From assembly GCA_945910005.1 (NCBI GenBank), contig CAMDTW010000544.1:1-64000 (forward strand): a DNA stretch of 64,000 nucleotides. Direction: 5' to 3'. Of this stretch, positions 58,901-64,000 are shown in pieces. Each line of letters begins with the position of its first letter. Within the stretch, counting starts at the first letter, position 1. The DNA comes from Isoperla grammatica (taxonomy: Eukaryota > Arthropoda > Insecta > Plecoptera > Perlodidae). The notes under the pieces are model-generated. The model was not told the origin of the DNA and did no database searches. It was given only the letters and a program-made list of their open reading frames with translations. The translations under genes were made by a program, and so were the position numbers.

Positions 58901-61900
58901 TTCATAAGCACCAATTTAAAAAATAAAACAAGAAACTTTAATCTCTTCTTCGCTCTACTTTGTGCCAAATGTCAGCGAAAGCATCAGTTCAACATTTTCA
59001 GGCTTAAGGTTTGTTCGTAGATCGGTGAGGAATTGTCCATAGGCAGAAAATGCCCGTTCGCTGTCCACGTTGGAAATGGGCACCCAAAGTGCTTTTACCG
59101 AACAATCAACAAACTTCCCAAAATCCTCTTTAAGACTAAGCAAAACTTGAACAATGTCAACGTGCTCTTCTTCTTCCATAGTAACTACTCTAGCCTGGAA
59201 TGCAGCATAGCCTTGTAGAAATTCGGATGATGAAAGTGATTTAAGAAGGTGTACCGATGTAGCTTTTGAAGCCAAACGGTCGTCCACAGTGTTGGTCATC
59301 ACGTTGCGTCTGTTGAACAACGCACCCATGGTCTGAACAAACTTCTTCGCAGGATCTTCGGCTACTAGCTGTGTTAGCTTGGTTGTACATTTGAGTTTGG
59401 TTTTCAATGCAGACTTCTGTAATGTACTGGAGTGTTCCTCTATCTTTTCCTTGGTTTTCTCACCAAAGTGGCCATTACTCACCAACTTAAAGTTAGTGTT
59501 AAGGTCAGAAACCTTTACAGCTAACTTGTGCGAGTATGGGTATTTACTCCCTTCCAAGGTCTCGATGGTGTCGATCAAATCTTGACCGAATTCAGAGAGA
59601 AAAGTGGCCATTGATTCGATCGTTGAGATTTCGTCTTGTTTCAGAGACTGAAAGTATTTCACAGCTGCAGACTCTTCATCTAATGACTTGCAAAAAACTG
59701 CTATGTCTGTCAAATAATCTTGAAGGTAGATTGCAGATTTGTACCAAGAACTCCACCTGGTCATAACTGGAGATGGGAAGAGGAGCGCTTTTTTATTACC
59801 ATCAGGGTACGTTGCCTTCAAATGAGAAATATACCTGTGTTTCCTTTTTCTTGTGTTTAAGAAAAGCATGTTAGCACTTTGAACACAACGATTCAACTCT
59901 GGGAGCTCGTTTGACCACAAGGCCGACACCAAGTTGAGCTTGTGTGCCCAACATTGGATGTGTAGGATATCTGGGGATGGCACTGCTAATGTGGCAGCAC
60001 ACAAGGTCATGTACCTAGCTCCATCAGTGGTTATTGCGACAATGTTGTCGTAGTCGATGTCATATCTTTTCAAAACTTCACCAATCGCTCGAAAACACTC
60101 CTTTGCACTTGCGTTTTCTAAAATGCTTACACCTCGAACGTAAACTTTCTGTTCATGCCCAGCATTAAGCAGACGCAATAAAACGACGAAAACACACTGC
60201 CCCTTCCTGTCTGTGGTCTCGTCGCACATGATGACGATCGATTGATTTTTCACGGCAGATGCAATGGTTTCGAAACGCTCTTCTCGTAAGATTGGAACAA
60301 ACTTCGCACGAACAGTTTTTGCACAAGGCAAATCCCCAGCACCTGTAAACAAAGAAACTTTCATTAGAACAAAGCTAGGGATGCAGGGCTAGGGCAAGCT
60401 TGTGAGTGGGTGGTGTAACCAAAATTCAAAACTAGGCCTAGGTAGGCCTATGTAACTTAAATACAGGCCTAGGCTTCCTGATTTTATGACTAGGTCTAGC
60501 CTCATGTTTTAGTTCTAGGGGTTAGGCCCTAGCCCTAGGCACGGTACATAACGGCCTAGGCCTACACCAAAACCCTTGTTAAAAAATCGTGTACATAGGC
60601 CAAGGCTCCTAGGCCTAGGCCTACACGAATTTTCAAATGCCAGAGCTTGCTGGGTCTAGGCATACACAAATCCTAACCTAGGCTTAGCTAGGGCCTAATT
60701 TAAGTTGAATTAAAATTAACTAACCTTCAATGTTTGTCTTCAACCATTCTCGCAAGTGAGGATCGTCGAGTTTCTCCAAGGGGATGTTTGCACTCATGAA
60801 AGCTTTTGCTGTGCTAAAGCTGTTATAAAGGCATCCTTTTGGAGTTTCATCTTCTTCTGTGTGCCGGTATTCAACGAATCGGCGATCGACAATTGCCGTT
60901 TCAGTCCACTAGAACTTTGTTTTGATGCCCTGGCTTCGTCGCGTTTTTTTTTGTGGTACACGCTGTTTGTCACGTGTTTGGTGCACGTGTCCTTTTTTTG
61001 CCATTCGATGCGCGCGTTGCAAAACTTGCACATCATTATTTTATTTTTCGAATCAAAAACATAAAACCCTTCACTTTCGAACTCACGCTGACGGTCAAAA
61101 ATATTTATCACCTTCGGCATAACGAAATTCTTGGAAGACAACAAAGCCACGGAACAGCACACAAAGAACGGAAGCGTCAGAAGAGTGAAGCGATCGTGAA
61201 CGGATACGGAAGTCGAAAGTCGAGGCGAAAATGCATTCGATTGGGTCGAAAAGAATTATTGCACCAGTGTGACCAACAGACAAAAAATCGATTAGTCGTC
61301 GGGAATTTTCGATTTTCGGCGGTGTACCAACTTCGGAAAAAAGAAATTCTAGCCGAGCTGTCAAATTACGCATTTTCGCACGAGACACACAAAAATGACA
61401 AGGAAAATCGGGAAAACTTGCCGATTTCGCTCAAATTTAGCGGAAAACTATAATATTGCTTGTATTTCGCTAATAAATATCAAAACAGTCTTATTTCGCT
61501 CCATTTCGCGAATGTTTTTTGACGTTTTTAGGGTCCCAAGGGGTTGTCTTGTCCACAAAAATATGTTTTTATACATTTCGGAAAATTTCGCTTAAAAACC
61601 ATTCGCGAAATTTCGGTGTCCCTAATAATACACATTGTATTATCACCCACACTTGTTCACTGTCACTCATTCATTGTCATTCAGCATGTTATTGTATCTT
61701 TGCACACAAATTGTATTACTGTATTACTGTACTGTACTTTCTTTAATAACCGTCTGTCATGCAGTCACTACTTGTTCATCAGTGCAAGTGACAATGATGT
61801 GTTAGTTAATTGCATGTAGAACTTTAAAAAAAATTATGTTATAAAGTATTAAGACTTTTTTTATTGTATAAAACAAAGATAATCTATAAATATTGGTGAG

Positions 61901-63068
61901 GTGTCAACAGATGTAAAATTATAGCTCATTGACATTGTGTTATTGAGACTCGATTTTGGTAGGCTACAAAAGTTTAAGAAGCACTGGTGTACACTGCATA
62001 AATACAGTCAAACCCGTCTAAAACGTTCCCTTTCATTACGTTTTCCCGCTGATGACGTCCAAAATTATAGGTCTTGAAAATACATCCATAAGTGTAATGT
62101 TAAAATTACCCGTGCAAAACGTTCCCGTACGTTACGTTTTACCGCCTAATACGCGAAAATAACCATCGATTTATGTCTTGCTTGCCGTTGAGATACGTTT
62201 TCGCCAATCTCTGGCATGCGAGATAGTTCTCGACCCACATTTGTAGCAACGTTCCTCCCACTGCACGTGTGTTGTGCATCATCTGCGCTTGCGCGGGCCG
62301 CCCAAGGTCAAGTCTACGTGAAGACTGCAGCGTAGGTGAAGCTGCCAGTTGCTGCCAGTCAGTCTTTGGTTACTGACATGCGGACTGTCATTGGCCGGCC
62401 GCCGGCTAAGCTGTCGCCAGATAAGTGTTGGTCGCTTGGAGGGTGCGGGGGGGGGGGGGGGTGGGATGAAAGGAGTTGGACCAGCTGGCAGTTGCCCGCC
62501 TGCCAGCCAAGGCCACTTGCTAGCGCCTAGACAAAGCTTGCGACTGTCGGCCGGGAAGGAGGGGGGGGGGGGGGGGCGAGCGGCTCACTGCCTGAACACG
62601 ACCCTAATCCCTGCACCCCCTTGACCCCCGCATTCCACAGTTGATCACGAGCAATGTTGGTAATTTCACACTAGTTCATTGCCCTCTGGGTGCCCGTAGG
62701 CACAGATGATGTTTTGACACACGTGCGACCACAAAAATAGTTAAAAATAAATTTTGGTTTTTAATACCTTTTCCCCCGAGATACGTTTAATTTAAGGTGT
62801 CACTTTGAAAACGTATTAGGCGGGTTTGACTGTATAACATTTGATTGTTCACCACTTGTTCCGTACACAGAACCCGGTGGGCCAGGCGGGGCCGGGAGGG
62901 CCAGGTCAGATGAGGGGCGCCCAAGGAATGATGGGCGGGCCACCGCAACGGCCTCCGTTTGACCACATCGAGGCGGCCAGGCAACAGAATCTCAGCAAGA
63001 TACAGCAACTGCGCCAGACGTTGGAGGCCGCCCAACAACAAGAACTCCAGTACAAGTCTCAACTAGAG
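36457..63068 (+). CDS. MED25: Mediator complex subunit 25, 13 exons seen, 3' end outside window
   Basis: Exons: 36457-36578, 38141-38186, 38554-38678, 40607-40826, 41644-41789, 43855-44050, 44249-44480, 52866-53092, 53602-53768, 54073-54235, 55696-55890, 56461-56664 and 62871-63068. Phases agree at all twelve joins; 2241 nt, 747 residues so far. Exons 1-5 form the N-terminal VWA domain ([38 protein letters not shown]), which docks MED25 to Mediator. Exons 6-8 are a Pro/Gly/Gln linker with 30 Gln. Exons 9-11 are the ACID/PTOV domain ([45 protein letters not shown]), the activator-binding surface. Exon 13 is a charged Gln-rich helix. About 58 percent of the gene body is hAT DNA. The ATG at 36457 matches the family's VWA start. 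Confidence 0.93.
36637..37221. mobile_element. hAT-type MITE, target duplication GTATTTAT
   Basis: Ends TAGGGATGACATCGGGTA / TACCCGATGTCATCCCTA, flanked by GTATTTAT (36629-36636, 37222-37229). Next to the ends lie repeated CGGGTACCCGGGTAACCCG motifs. In MED25 intron 1. Confidence 0.92.
37351..37524. mobile_element. MITE with TAA target (PIF/Harbinger-like)
   Basis: Ends AGGCTGGTCTACACAGATTT and its inverse, ...ATCTGTGTGGACCAGCCT. TAA flanks both sides. The middle also folds (AAGACGTTTT / AAACAACGTCTT). In MED25 intron 1. Confidence 0.75.
38141..38186 (+). CDS. MED25: MED25 exon 2
   Basis: 46-nt exon, acceptor tatgtttcag, donor gtaagt. Encodes [16 protein letters not shown]. Confidence 0.88.
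38554..38678 (+). CDS. MED25: MED25 exon 3
   Basis: Acceptor tttccatag, donor gtacgt, phase 2 out. VWA strand and helix, [11 protein letters not shown]...LLSALDKLE. Confidence 0.9.
38896..40059. mobile_element. hAT-type element, target duplication GTTTTTCA
   Basis: Ends TAGGGCTGTGCGAGTA / ACTCGCACACCCCTA, flanked by GTTTTTCA (38888-38895, 40060-40067). Subterminal arrays of CTCGACTCGAG and CGAGTAGT; the middle is TAGGCCTAGG-rich. A relative, inverted and larger, lies at 45384-51085. In MED25 intron 3. Confidence 0.93.
40607..40826 (+). CDS. MED25: MED25 exon 4
   Basis: Acceptor ttgcag, donor gtcagt. Encodes [18 protein letters not shown] and the core [12 protein letters not shown] of the VWA domain. 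Confidence 0.92.
41644..41789 (+). CDS. MED25: MED25 exon 5
   Basis: Acceptor attttag, donor gtaaga, phase 2 out. End of the VWA domain: [16 protein letters not shown] and [11 protein letters not shown]. It can splice in phase to 43855 (main) or 42019 (alternative). Confidence 0.92.
42019..42108 (+). CDS. MED25: Candidate alternative last exon of MED25
   Basis: Acceptor tatttttatag. In the phase left by exon 5 it reads [22 protein letters not shown], 30 codons open, to TGA at 42106-42108. The sequence is acidic and has more GC than its surroundings. Use would give a protein of about 250 residues with only the VWA domain. A hAT element begins 37 bp downstream at 42145. I do not recognise the peptide; a chance open stretch cannot be excluded. 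Confidence 0.4.
42145..42938. mobile_element. hAT-type MITE, target duplication GTTTAAAC
   Basis: Ends CAGGGGTGCCCAACTT / GTTGGGCACCCCTG, flanked by GTTTAAAC (42137-42144, 42939-42946). Near the ends are GCGGGCCAC and GCGGCCCGCGGGCC motifs. In MED25 intron 5. Confidence 0.93.
43041..43734. mobile_element. hAT-type MITE, target duplication ATAGTATG
   Basis: Ends TAGGGAAGACGACGGGTA / GTTTTGTCATCCCTA, flanked by ATAGTATG (43033-43040, 43735-43742). Subterminal CGGGTACCCGGGT motifs relate it to 36637-37221. In MED25 intron 5. Confidence 0.9.
43855..44050 (+). CDS. MED25: MED25 exon 6
   Basis: Acceptor ttatgtag, donor gtaaga. Completes [13 protein letters not shown], then a Pro/Ser/Gly-rich linker. 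Confidence 0.9.
44249..44480 (+). CDS. MED25: MED25 exon 7
   Basis: Acceptor attttccag, donor gtagca, phase 1 out. Pro/Gln/Gly-rich linker ([26 protein letters not shown]). Confidence 0.88.
46178..49195 (-). CDS. LINE ORF2: endonuclease and reverse transcriptase, 1005 residues
   Basis: The N-terminal part is an APE-type endonuclease ([10 protein letters not shown] near residue 53, SGDFNVDLQ, and DIGLSDHLA as the SDH motif). The RT follows ([47 protein letters not shown], and FFADD near residue 730 as the catalytic Asp pair). The C-terminal region has [17 protein letters not shown] and W-rich motifs shared by CR1/Jockey relatives. No stop or shift, so the enzyme may be functional. Confidence 0.9.
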   Translation of the reverse strand: MARRIRRKAFFSKTTPKETEHLINPHETASTTSNQGRSDVEGSVVSLPHQLLHCNIQSIRNKASILEVILHSLKVDILMISEHWLRPHEVEVFNIAEFVNISTYCRELDPHGGTAIFARPHLKVQPLPHHIKSVDKTFECVAAKWCVGGSTIILLCLYRSPSSDFGDFIKNLDNTMKEIISKLNKPCNFIVSGDFNVDLQGNHPNKKALVDFFESYNLQPTITEATRYSKNSSSAIDNIFTDIDTTQVTAKVTDIGLSDHLAQSLAYTPTTSQRDAVSNSVYEYKRKFTPGAVEYFTIKLQEEDWSEVYAATEVDVMFNTFMQKFLHHFNSIFPVIKCKVKQTSKTPWITRDLIEAGNRLRLLHSQMKRSPSSGSHEKTLYNSLKREYKRRIEAAKKAFNEKYIGGANNKAKAAWNVIKQNTTAHRQPTEDIILENEASPITNPEEVATIFNQHFSTRPIDNSLQNHLVNTTSNSQNGNTIFLHPIDPTELQKIIFRIGKKHSAGPDEIPGSLLKLCQGAITDLLCHMINKSFSEGRFPSGLKTSKVCPIHKKGSKRDPSNYRPISLISTFSKIFESAMLNRLEKFAIKYNLIAESQHGFQKGKSTSTAIYQYLNHVYSSLDAHNLSLGLFYDMSKAFDSVEHNILFTKLSRMGVTGVALSWIESFITNRTQYVELRTNSKNKVKSSTLPVLVGVPQGTILGPFMYLVYTNDLDQCIDIAPVENRRVFFADDSTQALSVQTPQQLSKAGNQATGKMTLFSEENKLKINQQKTTFIHFHTYQKHLNYSPLIRMNGKSLAKAESTNFLGLIIDATLNWSAHIDKVAKSISRATFMIRSLRNIVSTDLIIQVYYAFVYSQLTYGLIFWGTSPHLKRIFSLQKRAIRCLKGKAQRSSCKPLFAELKLLTLPSILIQQAAIFVKSNQNLFIRNSNIHDHFTRSHSDIHVLDHNLKLFSRGPYYSLTTLYNNLPTHLKSVQNLNAFKFSLKQYLLTHQFYSLNEYLSLSHC
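49129..50079 (-). CDS. LINE ORF1 protein, 316 residues
   Basis: Ser/Thr/Gln-rich with a predicted coiled stretch near residues 40-85 ([19 protein letters not shown]). Its C-terminal part resembles an RNA-binding-like fold ([22 protein letters not shown]). ORF1 proteins of LINEs coat the RNA. It overlaps the ORF2 start in another frame. Confidence 0.7.
   Translation of the reverse strand: MIDRLATVITAISSLLEARARPSLGLDPAPVCETQVQENDHLWTSLLKEKDNVAREKDERLNSLQKIIDLQADKIRYLQEISTKSEVRLTAEPETRPLKSTASYKDTLVNAAPSQMTSQPITGMPTSKNNYAAANVSEPNSQTSTFVRINYTKKSDENHINLDQTKEITNDSQLQLDPGLQQHNPMGNTPTKVSDTSTFTSGAKATRGSNRTKHSIQGSARDPDGQGLATAQRKVWIYLGRIQKDVSAEQVKDFLCKKQLSKNFSVEKLDTKGDCSSFKIGADSDLLDQLYSPNFWPEGSVVRRFFLKPRLKRQST
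50126..50540. repeat. Inverted duplication inside the hAT element
   Basis: 50126-50230 and 50293-50395 are inverted copies (from TTTTTGTGAG...AAAATGATTCCA), centred on ATGGAATCATGGAATTCCAT near 50285. The sister element at 38896 has a single copy, so this arose after they split. Confidence 0.85.
51537..52516. mobile_element. hAT-type element, target duplication TACATTTG
   Basis: Ends CAGTGTTGGGTA / TACCCAACATTG, flanked by TACATTTG (51529-51536, 52517-52524). Subterminal arrays of AGTTCCTTTTTAAGGAACT-type motifs. Splits the same old LINE relic. Holds no transposase. Confidence 0.93.
52866..53092 (+). CDS. MED25: MED25 exon 8 with poly-Gln tract
   Basis: Acceptor atgttttag; phase 1 in, 0 out; donor gtaggc. 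The exon is 8.4 kb from exon 7 because of transposons, yet the phase fits. Contains 30 Gln codons, then [14 protein letters not shown]. Confidence 0.82.
52919..53008 (+). repeat. MED25: Mixed CAG/CAA tract, 30 codons
   Basis: Runs of CAG alternate with CAA, so the tract is interrupted at DNA level and should be steadier than pure CAG. The peptide is pure Gln. Confidence 0.97.
53110..53244. mobile_element. pogo/Tigger-like fragment
   Basis: Starts TA|CAGTACAACCTTGATATAACG, a pogo-type terminus, only 17 bp after MED25 exon 8. No right end is seen. Confidence 0.45.
53245..53533. mobile_element. Long-hairpin MITE
   Basis: Ends GTAAAGGTCTGTCACACC / GTGGGAGACCTTTAC, then matched arms CAAGAAGTAAGAT / ATCTTACTTCTTG and TTAGTTTCCAACTTAACAAG / CTTGTTAAGTTGGAAACTAA. 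Most of the segment folds into one stem. Together with the pogo fragment it makes up nearly all of MED25 intron 8. Confidence 0.75.
53602..53768 (+). CDS. MED25: MED25 exon 9 (ACID domain start)
   Basis: Acceptor tgcttcag, donor gtaagt, phase 2 out. [15 protein letters not shown]...LTRHVPCQV matches the start of the PTOV/ACID fold. Confidence 0.92.
54073..54235 (+). CDS. MED25: MED25 exon 10 (ACID domain)
   Basis: Acceptor acttatag, donor gtaagt. [20 protein letters not shown] and SVLFHP. Confidence 0.92.
54446..55127. mobile_element. hAT-type MITE, target duplication AAGATAAG
   Basis: Ends TAGGGATGTGCGGGTA / TACCCGCACATCCCTA, flanked by AAGATAAG (54438-54445, 55128-55135). Subterminal CCGACCCGACCCGA arrays. 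In MED25 intron 10. Confidence 0.93.
55696..55890 (+). CDS. MED25: MED25 exon 11 (ACID domain end)
   Basis: Acceptor cttcttgcag, donor gtaaga, phase 0-0. [31 protein letters not shown] and a C-terminal helix. Confidence 0.93.
56327..56531 (+). repeat. MED25: 101-bp tandem duplication across a splice acceptor
   Basis: About 56329-56430 and 56431-56531 repeat the end of intron 11, the acceptor (ttgtcgtag) and the first 70 bases of exon 12. 101 is not a multiple of three. Using the first acceptor shifts the frame and reaches TGA at 56570-56572. Confidence 0.92.
56461..56664 (+). CDS. MED25: MED25 exon 12
   Basis: Acceptor ttgtcgtag, phase 0; donor gtaaat. Gly/Pro/Met-rich ([14 protein letters not shown]). 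An upstream copy of the same acceptor and exon start lies at 56360. Only the downstream acceptor keeps the frame open to exon 13. Confidence 0.85.
57203..58830 (-). mobile_element. 5'-truncated LINE nested in the hAT, itself split by a MITE
   Basis: The open frame 58281 to about 58830 encodes the C-terminal part of a non-LTR RT protein ([48 protein letters not shown]). The 3' end runs to (TTTTA)n-type sequence near 57203. The 5' side is cut at about 58830. The hAT MITE 57424-58216 interrupts its 3' untranslated part. Confidence 0.8.
57424..58216. mobile_element. hAT-type MITE, target duplication ATTATAAG
   Basis: Ends TAGGGATGTCAAACGATTA / TAATCGTTGACATCCCTA, flanked by ATTATAAG (57416-57423, 58217-58224). 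Subterminal arrays of AATCGATTAATCG. Third level of nesting. Confidence 0.93.
58955..61120 (-). pseudogene. hAT transposase (CGGBP1-like N-terminus), one frameshift
   Basis: Exon 1 is 61120 to 60725, exon 2 is 60342 to 58955; donor gttagt, acceptor tttacag, phase 1. Exon 1 starts [14 protein letters not shown] and has a BED/CGGBP1-like zinc finger (CKFC....H......H). Exon 2 has the hAT catalytic core: MCDETTD (first Asp), [10 protein letters not shown] (second Asp), CWAHKLNLV (CxxH), RWSSWYKS, and [12 protein letters not shown]...L...NVELML (Glu and C-terminal dimerisation). A one-base loss in an A-run near 60803-60810 breaks exon 1. Otherwise it is open, so the copy is young. If the shift is a sequencing error the element could be autonomous. 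Confidence 0.85.
62005..62832. mobile_element. pogo/Tigger-type non-autonomous element
   Basis: Ends CAGTCAAACCCGTCTAAAACG / CGTATTAGGCGGGTTTGACTG with TA on both sides, the pogo/Tigger signature. It ends 38 bp before MED25 exon 13, so the branch point of that intron lies in, or right next to, the element. Inside are two long G-runs. Confidence 0.85.
62871..63068 (+). CDS. MED25: MED25 exon 13
   Basis: Acceptor gtacacag, phase 0, donor gtaaca. Gly-rich stretch then a charged helix ([20 protein letters not shown]) likely to coil. The gene goes on beyond the window. Confidence 0.82.
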
Positions 63069-64000
63069 GTAACAACACATTCATATGCTGGTTTCATTTA
63101 AAACGCGCTCCGGCTCCCGTTTTACGTGCGTCGGATCGGTTCTATACGTGGCACTCTTGTGAACTTCTGGCCAGCCACGTGTTTTCTATCTCTCAAACAC
63201 TTGCGGGAGTCATATTGGCAATGTTATTTATTATGTATCTTTGTTGTACAGTATTTTATTTCTAGTTTGTTATTTTATTATGATTATATAGGTATCTGTT
63301 GTTATATAATTTATTTAAATTATTAATTTAATTGCGTATGTTCACCTTTTCACCATGTTATCGCACATGTCAACTAGATGTAACTAGTCTTAGCTATTTT
63401 ATCCTTATACTATGTAAGAAGGCCATTAACCAACAATATGAGTTCATTATGAGTTGAGCTAACTTTAGGTGATCTGATACATTATGTACAGTTTTGTATA
63501 CATTTCATATCTATCTGTATATCCTGCATGTTTAAAATATTGTGTCTGTTTTCCAGCTACCTTTAGTGCCTTGTACTTTATAGTTTATAGTTTTAGTAGG
63601 TAGCCAGAAACTGTACTACAGTGCCAAGTAATCTATGCTGTTTGGATCGAGTAATACTGTACTCACTCTACGAATTCACATAGGACTTACCTAAACAATT
63701 TCTAATTTCTAATTAAATTTGTCATCCCATTTTTCTATTATGGTAGGCCTACATGTTTCCTTATAGTTCGTAAAATTCCATATTGTAATTGTTTTATGTG
63801 GAAAAGGAAGCTTACGAATAAATTACGACTTATTTAGAAATCATTTTCGAACTGTTGGTAAAATGACTGGTGTGAATTAACTTTAGGCCATTCCACTCTA
63901 GTTTAAAACCTGTGTTGTTTTACCTTCCCATTAATTATCCTGCTTTGTTTTTCACAATCAGTAGACACGAGAACCAAAATGCACACTCGTTTACACCAGC
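63069..64000 (+). other. MED25 intron 13, nothing further recognised
   Basis: AT-rich, short open frames only, no exon with good splice sites up to the right edge. Confidence 0.5.

Larger units (their letters stand above)
56745..61624 (-). mobile_element. Large hAT transposon with transposase, target duplication ATAATACA
   Basis: Ends TAGGGACACCAAAATTT / AAATTTCGGTGTCCCTA, flanked by ATAATACA (56737-56744, 61625-61632). It carries a transposase on the - strand, a 5'-truncated LINE and, inside that, another hAT MITE. A palindromic motif (GCAAGGCATAGCC) recurs near 56918, 56973, 57080, 57148 and 58860. In MED25 intron 12. Confidence 0.95.

Overview
The window is nuclear DNA of an invertebrate animal: spliced genes with AT-rich introns, VWC, antistasin and Mediator domains, and a dense load of eukaryotic transposons. 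The exact lineage cannot be fixed from sequence alone. I lean to an arthropod, because the MED25 exon junction reads KGYSLKERP and a 5S-derived SINE has a body that I recall (unverified) from hemipteran genomes. This lean is low confidence. Frequent TAGGCC strings occur in many marine and arthropod genomes and do not decide it.

Three host genes can be reconstructed by splice sites and reading phase. (1) Positions 1-5393, + strand: the 3' half of a CRIM1-like transmembrane BMP-binding protein, with antistasin repeats, four VWC domains, a membrane segment and a tail. Its first visible exon carries seven tandem 102-bp coding repeats, one with an in-frame stop. (2) Positions 10299-23649, - strand: a complete six-exon SPATA17-like IQ-motif (calmodulin-binding) gene, convergent with CRIM1. 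(3) Positions 36457-63068, + strand: thirteen exons of MED25 (Mediator subunit 25), with VWA domain, Pro/Gln linker, poly-Q, ACID/PTOV domain and a C-terminal coiled stretch, running off the right edge. SPATA17 and MED25 are divergent, separated by about 12.8 kb of repeats.

The rest is mostly mobile DNA. I could match perfect 8-bp target-site duplications for ten hAT-type elements between 33 and 62 kb. Eight of these make up about 58 percent of the MED25 gene body, a ninth is nested inside one of them, and the tenth lies upstream. One (56745-61624) carries its own CGGBP1-like hAT transposase. MED25 intron 7 is a stack: an old LINE relic split by two hAT elements, one of which is itself split by a LINE with two long open frames. 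Other elements are a PIF/Harbinger transposase (24449-25750), a THAP-bearing relic (13791-16566), a 5S rRNA-derived SINE (11360-11788), pogo-like and Harbinger-like MITEs, a satellite of about 316-344 bp in SPATA17 intron 1, a tRNA-like head followed by six identical 145-bp repeats (29814-30709), and a perfect 241-bp-arm palindrome (31220-31712).

The points most worth following are the CRIM1 repeat with its stop codon, a phase-compatible alternative last exon in MED25 that would give a VWA-only isoform, a tandemly duplicated MED25 splice acceptor, the palindrome, the tRNA-like tandem array, and the short subterminal motif arrays that differ between the hAT families. No CRISPR, operon or bacterial system is present.
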